A stretch of DNA of 64,000 nucleotides from Desmodus rotundus (taxonomy: Eukaryota; Chordata; Mammalia; Chiroptera; Phyllostomidae): the NCBI RefSeq assembly GCF_022682495.2, contig NC_071397.1, forward strand, positions 17,680,739-17,744,738, given 5' to 3'. The position numbers and the translations under genes are program-made. Positions within the stretch are counted from its first letter, which is position 1; each line of letters begins with the position of its first letter. The notes below the pieces were generated by a model that searched no databases, was not told the DNA's origin, and saw only the letters and a list, made by a program, of their open reading frames with translations. Shown here in pieces: positions 12,401 through 23,400 of this stretch.

Positions 12401-13208
12401 TTACCTACTGTACATCTTTCTCTGAGTTTAAATTCCCCAGCTCTTTACAGTATCAGTTTCTCTCACTGTTTTTACTTTTGAAGTCTAAGAACTGAAGACA
12501 GATTGTTTTTTCCCCAAAGAGTCTGTAAAAGAAGCCTGAATCCCCCTCTCTCCTCTTGCTCTTGTCGAAAAAACCTACAAGACAAAAGACAATCAAGCTT
12601 TCTTAGACTTGCTGTCCTAAATTGGAAAGGGTATGGGACACTGGGCAAATACACAACATTTATCTATCTGTACAACACACAAACTATGTGGTAAATGAAA
12701 ATTAAAAAATTATTACCAATGAAATGATAGGGAAATAAGAAGGAGCCTAACATATTTTATGCTATTCCCACGAAAAATGATTTTAAAGTGTCTCAAATTA
12801 TCAGTTCTAGTCAGATTCAGCTGTCCAAGCAAGTCTACCTAGCACAGAGGGACTATCTTGGCGTAGTTTAATGAGGGTCCTGGCCTAGTAGATGGCTTAG
12901 TCCATAGTTCCAGCCTCAGGGAAAATTACCTGTCAATATAATATGAGCTAATACCAGCCTGTAAAGAGGTCTAGTGGATACTGATCTAATGTAGAAAATT
13001 AGTTGCTATGAAACCTAACAGCATTTTAATAAACTATGTGCTCAATTTATCATTACAAATACTAATTATTACTTTATTAAACTTTATTGTTCATTTGCTA
13101 GAAAAATAGAAATCATCTCTGCTAATTGACGAAGATATCTCAAATTAGCACTCAACACATTTAATGAAATATAGTTCTGAAAATATTTCAACACCTCATT
13201 CTTATTTT

Positions 13209-15703
13209 TTATAGCTTGGTAATCAATTTTATTATTATTTTAAGTATATTTTATTGATTACAGTTGTCCCAATCTCCCTTTGTGCCCCTCTGCCCCGTAC
13301 CCACTTTCCTCCAGCAATTGCCACCCCCACCCCTTAGTTCATGTCCATCGGTCGTGCATCTAAGTTCTTTGGCTTCCCCCTTTCCTATACTATTCTTCAC
13401 CTCCCCTGTCTTTTTTGTTCCTGCCAATTATGCTTCTTGATCCCCACACCATTTCCCCATTTCTCCCCCATCCCCCTCCCAGTGATAACCCTCCAAATGA
13501 TCCCCATACCTATGATTCTGTTCCTGTTCTGGTTGTTTGCTTAGTTTGTTTTTGTTTTTATTTTTTAGATTCATTTGTTGATAGTTGTGAGTTTGTTGTC
13601 ATTTTAATGTTCATAGTTTTGATCTTTTTCTTAAATCAGTCTCTTTAACATTTCATGTAGCAAGGGCTTGGTGATGATGAATTCCTTTAGCTTTACCTTG
13701 TCTGGGAAGCATTTTATCTGCCCTTCCATTCTAAATGATAGCTTTGCTGGAGAGAGTAATCTCGGATGTAGGTCCTTGCTTTTCATGACTTTGAATACTT
13801 CATGCCAGACCCCCCCCCCCACCATCTTTCCTGTAAGGTTTCTTTTGAGATACCAACTGATAGCCTTATTGGAACTCCTTTGAAGGTAACTCTGCTTTTC
13901 TCTTGCTACTTTTAAGATTCTCTTTATCTTTACCCTTTGGCATTTTAATTATGGTGTGTTTTAGTCTTCTTTGGGTCCAACTTGTTTGGGACTGTCTGTG
14001 CTTCCTGGATTTATATGTCTATTTCCTTCACCAGATTGGGGAAGTTTTCTTTCATTATTTTTTTCAAATAACTTTTCAATTTCTTGTTCTTCCTCTTCTT
14101 CTTCTGGCACCCCTATGATTTGGATGTTGGTACATTTGAAGTTGTCCCAGAGGTCCCTAAGCCTCTCCTCATTTTTAAAAATTCTTGTTTCTTCTTTTTG
14201 TTATGGGTGAATATTTATTTATTCCTTTTGTTCCAAATCATTGGTTTGAATCCTGGCTTCCTTCCCTTCACCGTTGGTTCCCTGTATATCTATTTTTTAT
14301 TTCACTCTGTAAAACCTTCACTTCTTCCTTTATTTTCTGGCTACATACAATCATTCCTCTGAGCATCCTGATCACCAGTGTTTGAACTCTGCATCTGGTA
14401 GGTTGGCTATCTGCATTTTGTTTAGTTCTCATGGGGCTCTGTTCTGTTCTTTCATTTGGGCCATATTTTTTCGCCTCCTTTATTTGGCAGCCTCCCTGTG
14501 TTTGTTTCCATGTATTAGGTAGAGCTGCTTTGTCTTGGTAGTGGGGCCTATTGTAGTAGGTGTCCTACAGGGTCCAGTGGCACAACCTCCCCTATCACCC
14601 AAGGCACACCCTTCATGTGGGCTGAGTAAACCCTCCTCTTGTAGTTGAGCCTTGATTGCTGTTGGCAGATCAATGGGAAGGATTTTCCCAGGCCAGTCAG
14701 CTGCAAAGATTGGCTCTGACTACTTACCACCAACCTCTGCCCTTTGTGGAGGTCAGCTGTGCAGGGGCAGGGTGGTGGTCCTCTGATGTGGTCTGTAGCT
14801 GTCCACTGGGTGTACTGGTCCTTGAGGTTCCCAGGTGCTGGCCAAGATCAGCCCCCACCTATGTTTTGCCCAGGGCACCCTGCCTGAGCTATAAAACAAT
14901 CTGAGATGGCTGCTACTTGTGCTGGGCTTTGAAATTCCCAGTGGAAAGCAAGCTGTGCATCTAAGCTGGCTGCTGCTAGTGCCCCGCCTGGAGCTCACTG
15001 AGGGCAACTGTTCCTTGTTTGATAGAATTTAGGAAGTTGTGAAGCAACCATTCATATGGAAAAGCAGCTGGGGTGGCCCCATAAATTGGGTGGGGTGGAG
15101 TCTCTGGATCTCCAAGGCAGGTCAAGTAGTGTCAGCCAGCCAGATTGATGGAGTCTCAGATATGGCACCAGCTTGCTTGCCTGGTGGGGGGAAGGTTTAG
15201 AAAAGGGACAATGACCTCTGCTTGACTTGTTGCCAGACACTTCAGTTTCTCCCTGTGTACCACTGGTGCCTTTCAAGCTCCTCGTCCAGTGCCGGATCCC
15301 ACAGGGAATAAGTGAGTAGGTGAGTCCGTGTGTGGGTTCTTTAAGAGGAACTGCTTGGGGTACAAGCAACCGATTCAATCCCTGCTGGTTTTTACAACCA
15401 GGATTTGTGGGGACTTCTCTTCCTGGCACTGGAACCCTGGGCTGGGGGCCCTGGTGTGGGGCTGGGACCCTTCCCTCCTGAGATATCCCTCCTGAATTTT
15501 TATCCATCACACATGGGTGAGAGAGAGACCATCCAGTCATTCTGTGTCGGCACCCCTCCTACCTGTTGATGGATGTGGTTCCTTTAATTCCATAGCTGTC
15601 AGACCTCCAGTCAACTTGATTTCTGACTGCTCTGAGTGATGTTTTTTCTGTATTTATTAGTAATTTTGATGTGGTTTTGCAGAGGCAAGACTGCAACTCC
15701 CAA
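13209..15703 (-). mobile_element. HAL1-like (ORF1-only) L1 derivative, near full length
   Basis: Inserted antisense to FBXO9. From its 3' end (A-rich tail near 13,230) it runs through an L1 3' UTR and a decayed ORF1 (minus-strand fragment near 13,631-13,825 with PAKLSFRMEGQIKCFPDKV) to a GC-rich 5' region ending near 15,700. No reverse-transcriptase region lies between ORF1 and the 3' end. A candidate target duplication ACCTCATTCTTATTTT (13,193-13,208) / ACCTCATTCTTTATTT (15,704-15,719) brackets it. The total of about 2.5 kb fits a full-length HAL1. Its ORFs are remnants, not host genes. Confidence 0.7.
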
Positions 15704-16339
15704 TACCTCATTCTTTATTTGCAAAACTGATCGTTTGTATTCATGAGTCACATGTAATTTTCTTCTATTATAAATTTTTACACCTAATCTTTCTCCCAGA
15801 TTTAAATTTCAAACTCCTTTTACAGAGATCATTGGGAGGAAAATCATCCTTAAAAGACCTATGCCCTAGTCTCTTTTAGAAATTAAAAAGTATTAATTTT
15901 TTTGCCTCCATTTAACACGAAGGTAACTTTTTAAGTAGGTGATTAAAGGTGCAACTAAAAATACCAATCCGAAGGGAAGGTCCCAAGATTATGACAGCAG
16001 TTGGGCTTCCATATTATAGCTATTCTTCCCCCACCCCACCCCCCTTGTTTGCCTCTATATTTCTGCCCAAGACTCTAACATCTCCAGGATAAAATAGTGG
16101 ATAAGAGATTTAAACTCTCTGAACTCCTTGAAAGTGGTCTTAGAATCCTGATTAACTATTAGTACCTCCTTAAATGTTTGCTGAATGAAGGTAAGAGGCT
16201 TTAAAAGACTGTAGGTTTTCATAGAGCATGCAATAATTCCGTATTTAAAGCAATGCAAAGTGTGTGAAAATAATATATCGCATGGTAAATAAAGATGCCT
16301 GTTGAAGTGAAATGCGGTGTTTGGTATTTAGGTGGAGCA

Positions 16340-16480
16340 AGTACCCTATATAAGTTCGGCGCTCTGCGAGAACAGCGGACTGCACATCCCAGAGTGCATC
16401 GGGGCGCAGGCGGGGCAGGACTCAGCAGGACTCAGGTTTCAAGGCTTTCTCTTGTTGCATGACGGGATCTGTAGTGAGAC
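16340..16480. promoter_or_regulatory. TATA-like motif plus two inverted ZNF143-like sites
   Basis: TATATAA occurs at 16,347-16,353. About 30 bp further, at 16,381-16,405 on the plus strand, CACATCCCAGAGTGCATC resembles the ZNF143/SBS motif (ACTACAATTCCCAGAATGC). A second, better match lies on the minus strand at 16,451-16,475, reading ACTACAGATCCCGTCATGC. Such sites are typical of divergent promoters. The block lies between the HAL1-like insertion and the SINE at 16,587, upstream of the FBXO9 island. Confidence 0.5.
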
Positions 16481-16586
16481 CTTGCTTGCGGTGGCTGAGT
16501 TTACCTCCCCCCACCCCGTCCCCCCCCACCCCCAAACGCGTCTTTTCCTCAATCTCTAAACCCCTGCCTTGAAAATGTTTAGTTCT

Positions 16587-16750
16587 GGCCCTGGCAGGGT
16601 GGTTCAGTTGGACAGAGCACCCTTCCGCTATGCCAAGGTTGCAGGCTGATCACCTGTCATGGCACATAGAAGAAACCAAGGAATGGATAAATAAGTGAGA
16701 CAGCAAATTGATGTTTCTCTCTCCCTCTCTCAAACCAATAAAAAAAAAAG
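16587..16750 (+). mobile_element. Diverged tRNA-derived bat SINE
   Basis: Head GGCCCTGGCAGGGTGGTTC, a degenerate tRNA-like body, ATTGATGTTTCTCTCTCCC and an AATAAAAAAAAAA tail. It sits between the ZNF143-like block and the FBXO9 CpG island. Confidence 0.8.
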
Positions 16751-17302
16751 TTTAAGCGTTAAAATAGCCCGTGATGTAGCGGTTTCAGCTTCCTTGCATT
16801 CCTGGCAGGCGGCTCCAACCACAGTCTCCATGGACCGTGTAGTGCCGGTCGAGTGCCCAGTTTTGCTCCTTGGGGCTTCCTGCCACACCGTCCAACCTTT
16901 AAGTTGAGTTGCATTGTTGAGATAATGGTTTTTCAAGTTTGCTTACGCGCTCCCTGGGCCCACGAAGCAGGTGGAATGCGGGATTCCGCAAATCGGTGAC
17001 CCCACGCCCAGTTTGGCCTCACGTAGCGGCGGGTCCCCGCCCCCTGGGCCGTCCACTGGGCGGCGCGCGCGGGCCCGGGAGTCAGTCGCGCGGTGCACGC
17101 AGGCAGCGCCAGGCACTGCGCATGTTCGCTGCGCCGGCGGAGGTTTCCGCAGCAGAGGGGCGAGCTCTGCAGCGGCGTGTGGGCCCTCGGCGCCCCGTTC
17201 CCGCACGGCCTTCGGCCCCCGCCACCCACGGGTGTTCCTCCGCTCCCGGCCTCGCCGGCCGCAGCTCCAGCGCGCCCCGATCTGGCCCCCTGTCCCGTGA
17301 AG

Positions 17303-17374
17303 ATGGCTGCCGTACGCCGGGCCCGCAATTACTGCCGCTGCCTGGTGCGCTTCTCCGACCGAGAACTCTGCTAA
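17303..17374 (+). CDS. Candidate upstream ORF in the FBXO9 leader (23 codons)
   Basis: ATG at 17,303 lies in a strong initiation context (A at -3, G at +4) and opens 23 codons beginning MAAVRRARNYC and ending at TAA 17,372-17,374. That is 113 nt before the FBXO9 start codon. It overlaps the YY1-like motif. If transcription starts upstream of 17,300, ribosomes would meet this ORF first and reinitiation would be needed for FBXO9. If transcription starts downstream, it is irrelevant. No function of the peptide is implied. Confidence 0.35.
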   Translation: MAAVRRARNYCRCLVRFSDRELC

Positions 17375-17487
17375 GCCCCGCTGCAGCAGACAGGCAGGAG
17401 TAGACACCCAGACACCCAGCACATCTCCTCAGGGGACGGTGCAGAGGGGGTGCGGAGAGCCCCTCCACCGGCGGTCAGCCCTCCAGC

Positions 17488-17490
17488 ATG
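17488..17490 (+). CDS. FBXO9: FBXO9 coding exon 1: start codon only
   Basis: The exon ends ...CCAGCATG followed by the donor GTAACC at 17,491. Splicing to exon 2 gives ATG GCA GAA GCT, that is MAEA, the known FBXO9 N-terminus. The spliced context has A at -3 and G at +4, a strong start. Confidence 0.9.
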
Positions 17491-20400
17491 GTAACCTGCG
17501 GAGGGGGAAGGGGGAAGGGGGATTTGCGAGCGGGGGAGGGGCTGGCAGGCCTGGGGAAAGGGGCCCCGAAGGGGTGGAAGGGGCAGGGAGGAGTGGGAGG
17601 AGCTGCATGGCTGCTACCCTTTAGGGGACCTCTGGCCCAAGAGGGAATGGGGGGGGATGCCAGTCCTGACCACTCCCCGGCTTGTGGATGGGAAGAGTAG
17701 TTGGTCTGCAGGACGGCCGAGAAAAATACCTCTTCTCGACCCGCAGAAGACACTGAACCCATCTGGCTCTTCTCAAGGGATTATATCGAAGCAGTGAACG
17801 TAGATTGGGGTGAGCCGGGGCAGCGTCTGAAATCGGGAGGGAGCCTTGGCAAGCGGAGACACTTGTTGATTGCTCCCCCTCTGGAAAGCCGAGCGCGCGG
17901 AGAGGCCTAGGTTTAGGAAGCACCTGCCCCGTGACGCGCCAGTGCCCTGGATAGGATGTTGGCAGGCGGCCCTGGCGGCGTGGGGTCACGAGGATTGTCT
18001 CAGCTCACAGCCGTGAGGGCCGAGAAGCGTCGGTGCGGTCCAAATGCAGAGGCTGAGCTAAGGTCTGCAAGTTGACAACGCAGATTCCATAGGACTATTG
18101 GGGGCTGGAATATGTAGTCTCCGCCCTGTGCTGCTTTCCTTGGCTTTAGTAAATTGTCCATCCGAGAAACTAATCTCTTGGGTTGCATGAATCAAGGGTG
18201 AAATGATACCAAACTAATTAGCTTACAGTAGACACTCATGTGTTGAATAAATGAAGGACTGAATGAATTCATTAATCGGGAGGATTAAAAAAGCAGTAAT
18301 TGACTGTGTCCCTAAACTTTCAGAAGTAGTTCTCTGACCGGGATTAAGCACTTAACTTTTTATATTTCATTAATCCCATGTGTAAAACAGGAGTAAAATG
18401 ATGACGACATGAGCTGTTTAAGTGAGAGGTGAGGTTTAGGTCAAACTTGATTAGGAAAATAAAATGAAAATCTGGGCGACAGCTGAGGACCTGCTTATTT
18501 CAACTGGCATTTGAATTGAAAAATGTAGTAAAACCACAAATTTGATAGTTTCTTGTTTTTGTCAGAGCATCAGAATCAAAGTAGTAATGGATTAGAACTC
18601 CATTATACCACAGGAGTTCAGGGAAGAAGAAAGATGGTGTCTGTATTGTAGGCTCCAGGTTTCCTCATTCTTGAGCCATGCATTATATATTCACATGGAA
18701 TTTACTTACTAACTCAGCCATTTTTTGAGCACCTCTTATCAGCCTGGCATAGTGCTAGTGCTAGACCCTGTACAATACTAAATTTTTAATATAGCCAAAC
18801 CTGTAAGGTGATTTGTGGCAAACTTGTAATCCTGGAATGTCACTTATGAAAAAGGGACCTCAGAGGTCACCAAATCTAATACGGTCTCTTTAGAGATGAG
18901 ATAGCTGAGGCTTGCACAGACCTGCTATGAATGAAGCAATGTGTTTGGCCTGAGTATGCAAAGGCGAATGAGATGTTATCTTTGTTCCCAATGCACTAAC
19001 TCTAGCAAAGAGACAAAAATAATTTCAACACAAGTCTAAGTGCCATGATACAAGCACAAGTGTAATGGGAAAACAGAAGAGGGAATTAAGAGGATCAGAA
19101 AATGCTTCCTACTGGGATGATTCCTGAGCTGAATATTGAAGGAAGAGTAGCCACGTGAGGAAGAACGAGCAGTCATTCCAGCAGCACACGCTAAAGGACG
19201 GAACTGGAGAGAGCAGGGGAAGCTCTTGAAGTCAGTGTAGTACGACCACTACTTAAGAGGTAGAGAAGGCTGTTACTAAGAGGATACCCCAAGGAACTCA
19301 GATTCCCTTTAATTAGCTGTACTTAGAGTTTACAGTAATAAAGCAGGTCCTTATTTGAGGAGAGAGAAATACATTTCTCAATGGGATCTATAAATTCAAA
19401 GTCCTTTACTGTGTATTTTCCTGTTAGTGATGTTCTTAGTACAGAAAGCTCCCAGTTTACAGACTCAAAAAATGAAATGTATTTGACTCTACGTCAGTGC
19501 TTAAATGTTCTAGTTTTCTAGGAAATCCTCTGAGTTTTGGCCTCTCTCTCTGTTTTTTTGTTTTGTTTTTGTTTTTTGCTGATTTGGCTTTTACAGTGTG
19601 CCAAGCGCTTTACCGTATACTAACTGGTTCAAGTCTTAAAGGCACCTCTGCTTGAGGTCTGGTTGCCAGAGATAAGATAGGAAGCAAGCCTTATTTATGT
19701 TGCACTATATACTTCAAGTATGTATCTGGTTGCTGTATTCAAAGATACGTGTGAATACAAACATTTTTTTCTGGAAACAAATTACAACTCAAATTGGCAG
19801 TTGTGAAACTTGCCATCTTTGGAATGAATAAAATAAATAAGTTTTATTATATTTCTAACTAACCTTCAAGGCCATTTCCCTGATTGCCACATTTCTTTAT
19901 CAGACTGAACACATGAAGTGTTGAGCAAGTCCCGTTTGCTAATAAGTCTGTTACCTAACAGACTGAACCTAGGCAACATTTCATCTTCACTGGAAGGTGG
20001 GGTTCAGTTTAATTTAGCAAACATTGAGAACAAAAGGATAAAATGAAAGGAAACTGATATGAGACCTTTGTTAAGCTCCAAGCCATGTACAGTGATTCCA
20101 GTCCTGCTTTATTCCATTTTAAGTGAATATATAAACATCTGGATTTATAAAAACAAAATAGAAGGGCGTCTTAAACATTCACTATTGTGTGTCTTTTATT
20201 TATGAGCTTTCCTAGTACATTTAAAATATTAACCGACAAAAGTCATATTCACATATTAATAACATGCCAGTGTGTAAAAGAAGGGACATCCATATGTGGA
20301 TTATATGTGGTCTTTTAAGTGACTTGTGAAACAAAAACTATTTGCCGAACTCTATACCACACTAAATGTTATTTTCTAAAGCAAAATTGTTCCTTTTAAC

Positions 20401-23400
20401 GACCTACCAAAACATTTTAAAGTAGAGCCCAGTGGAGTTGTTTATTCCACATATTAAAAAATTAAAGTAGCAGGTTTTTCTGATTGGAATCATTGAACTT
20501 CCCATGAAGAAGATGTCTAGAGAGAAGAAAGTATATATTTCATTGGGCAAGTAGCTGAATAGGAGACGTAGATTTCAAAGAGAAGCCAATGTGCCTACAG
20601 CCCTGATTGTTTTGGTTGTTCCCCCTTCAGGCAGAAGCTGAGGAAGATTGTCACTCTGATTGTATCAGAGCAGATGACGATGAAGATGAAAGCCCTGCCG
20701 AAGCAGATCTGCAGGCATGTTTCTTCATCGTGTGTACAATTTCCATCCCATTGCTTTCCATGGATAAGCAGGAATTGGTCATAATTGTGAAAAATTATAG
20801 GTTTGTTTGTATTGAATTTAACTGCATTTCTTACCAGTTTATAGACTACTTAAGTTATAACTGTGTTATGGATTTCTTTTTCTGTAAAAAGATTTATCAG
20901 TAACTGCTGCTGTGTAGTTTAGTATGTGGGTTGAAAGTGTTCAAACCTAGGCTTAAACATGACTGAAAACCCATCACCTCAAAGAAAAAGATTGACAGAT
21001 TCGACCACCTAAAAGTTTAAAACCTGTATATAGCAGAAGATGTAATAAATCTGTCAAAAGAGAAATAATCGGCTGTGAAAACTGTTTACCACATGTGGGC
21101 AAAGGATTGATAGCTTCAGTATGTGTGTTTGTGTGTATGATATCTTTATAAATTAGCAAGAAGAACACAAGAGAGAGATGAATGGACAGCTGATGGAAAA
21201 AATAATAGAAATGACAATTACACATTTGAAAATATGAGTAGCCTCATCAGTAATTTTAAAAATACAAGTTAAATCTGCAGTTGGTTTTTCCTCAGTGGTC
21301 AGATTGGTGGATAATGCCCATTGCCGTCCAGGCTGTGAGAATCACCATGTAGTGACATCAGAGTGTGAATTGCTGCAACGTTTTTGGAAGGCACAGTAGC
21401 AATATGAGTCAAAATGAGAACATACATTCCCTTTGAACCAGCAATGCTATGTCTAAGAAAATAATCCTAAAGAAATAATGGGGCCTGGCTGGTGTGGCTC
21501 AATGGATTGAGTGCTGGCCTGCGAACAGAAAGGTTGCTGGTTCGATTCCCAGACAGGCAGGGCACATGCCTGGGTTGTGAGCCAGGTTCCCAGTTGGGGA
21601 CGTGCAAGGGGCCACCAGTCGATGTTTCTCTTCCTCTCTCCCTCCCTTCCCCTCTCTCTAAAAATAAGTAAATCTTTTTTTAAAAAAGAAAGAATGGAGA
21701 AATTGAGTAAACACGTGTGTACAAAAATGTTTACTGTAGCATTGTTTATATGGAAAAATTCAATACAACCTAAATGTCCATCCTTGTGTTAAGTAATGGT
21801 GCATCCATACATGACATGCACTGCAGCCGTTTAAAAGGATGAGGTAAATCTTCGTGCATTGAAATAGAAAAATATTCACTGTAATTGGTTAAGTGCATCT
21901 TACTGAATTTATGAGCTTCATAATGTTTATTTGGAATGTGTTATCAAGTAGGCGTAAAGAGTGCTGCTGAAGATGCTTTAGGTCAGAGGTATATGTGGTA
22001 GATGTAGGAAGGCGGGAACCAGAACCACAGCCATGTACAGCATGTAGAGAAAACATTTTTTAAAACATGTTTTATATATACCTTAACAGAAAAAAACAGG
22101 ACTAATATCTGTAATCCTATTGGCAGTGGCCTTTAAGAAAAAAGCAGACTTGAAGAGGACCATGTAGGAGGTTTTTTAAGCAGTACTGTTGGGATGACAC
22201 CACAATCAATGTATAGATCTGTTCTATCACCTCAAAGGGAAGGGAGGGACGGAGGGAAGCCAGAGTCGGGTGGAGTTGAGCTGCTATCCAATCTTGATGG
22301 ACCACCTTTGTTATTCCAGAGGAAGTTCTGAGGATGGAATACCCTTTGAGAGCCTGGCTTTTTCAGTCACTGATCTCTGGGAAGGGGCTTTGATCTTGCT
22401 GGAGGCAATACCCCAAGAGGCCTGACAGCTGTAGGCTGTTTTTCAGTTGCTGTCCTAGCAGTTGAAGTAATCAGAGTTTTATTCCTGAAGGAGGAACTGG
22501 GCAGCACACCCAAGTCCACCACACAGGGGACTTCACTTTTTCCATATTTAAAAAAAAATTTAATGATACGTATTAGAAATTTTTTTTTCTCACTACAAAA
22601 GACAAAGGCTGTTAAAAAATATTTTGGGCTTGCATAGAGAATTTTTAGCAGCAATTTCAACATCTACGAGACGGTGTACTCCAAGTAAACAAATGTGGAA
22701 AGCATCTAAGTTCAGTCCCGAAGTGACGGCTTATATTTTTTACCCTAACTAAAATTTGGTTTTCCCATACCGTTAGATTTTTCTTGTATAGACAATCTGA
22801 TTTTAGGCAAAGTTTCATAATTTCTTTAAAGTTTTAGGCAGAAAATTATTTTAGAATAGGTGTTTAATGGTATTAGTAACTTAAAAGACAGTGATTTCTG
22901 GTCTTAGAATATGTGTACACGTGTGGGAATTGGTGTTGGACCTAATGACAGATTGTTCCCAAAGTGAGCTACTCTTTCTCGATGAGCCCTAAAGTACTTT
23001 CTTCCCCTAGGCACAACTCCAGAGGTTCCGAGCTCAGTGGATGTTTGAACTTGGCCCAGGTGTAGGCTCTGGCAATTTGGAAACTCGATCTTGCAGAGCG
23101 GGAGCCAGGGGTTCTTTCCTGAAAGCAGTGGATACCAAAGGAAAGCAAGAAATGGCAAAAGAAGAAAAGTTAAGTATTATGGACATTGTTCTTGAAAAAA
23201 CTGGCAAGTATGCCAGTTTATCCATCCCCCTACTGTTTCTAGATACTTGGGATGACGTCACTACTCCTTACGGTCATCTTTCTTACAGGTTCACTATCTT
23301 CATGGAACTCTCTTTGGTAACTTACAGACCCCTGAGATTCATCTGGTCTCTAAAAGATTAATGCCTCTAAATTTATTACAGAACGGAAAAATCATTCCAA

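Larger units (their letters stand above)
16960..17490 (+). promoter_or_regulatory. FBXO9: FBXO9 CpG-island promoter and 5'-leader exon 1
   Basis: A dense run of CG dinucleotides covers roughly 16,960-17,500, with several GC boxes (for example CCCGCCCC near 17,037), an NRF1-like half site TGCGCATG at 17,117-17,124 and a YY1-like AAGATGGC at 17,300-17,307. No TATA box is seen within the island itself. Exon 1 ends at 17,490 with the donor GTAACC. The transcription start cannot be fixed from sequence; the YY1-like motif suggests it is close to 17,300. This looks like a housekeeping-type promoter. Confidence 0.7.

Noticed and set aside
15052..15540. A 162-codon minus-strand open frame
   Set aside because: It lies in the GC-rich 5' region of the HAL1-like element and has no recognisable protein similarity.
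16939..17470. Several 90-160-codon frames around the FBXO9 promoter
   Set aside because: Same GC effect within a CpG island. None continues FBXO9, and only the short strong-context uORF was kept as a candidate.
20607..20903. Open frame running through exon 2 into intron 2
   Set aside because: Only 20,631-20,714 matches FBXO9; the rest is intron read-through.
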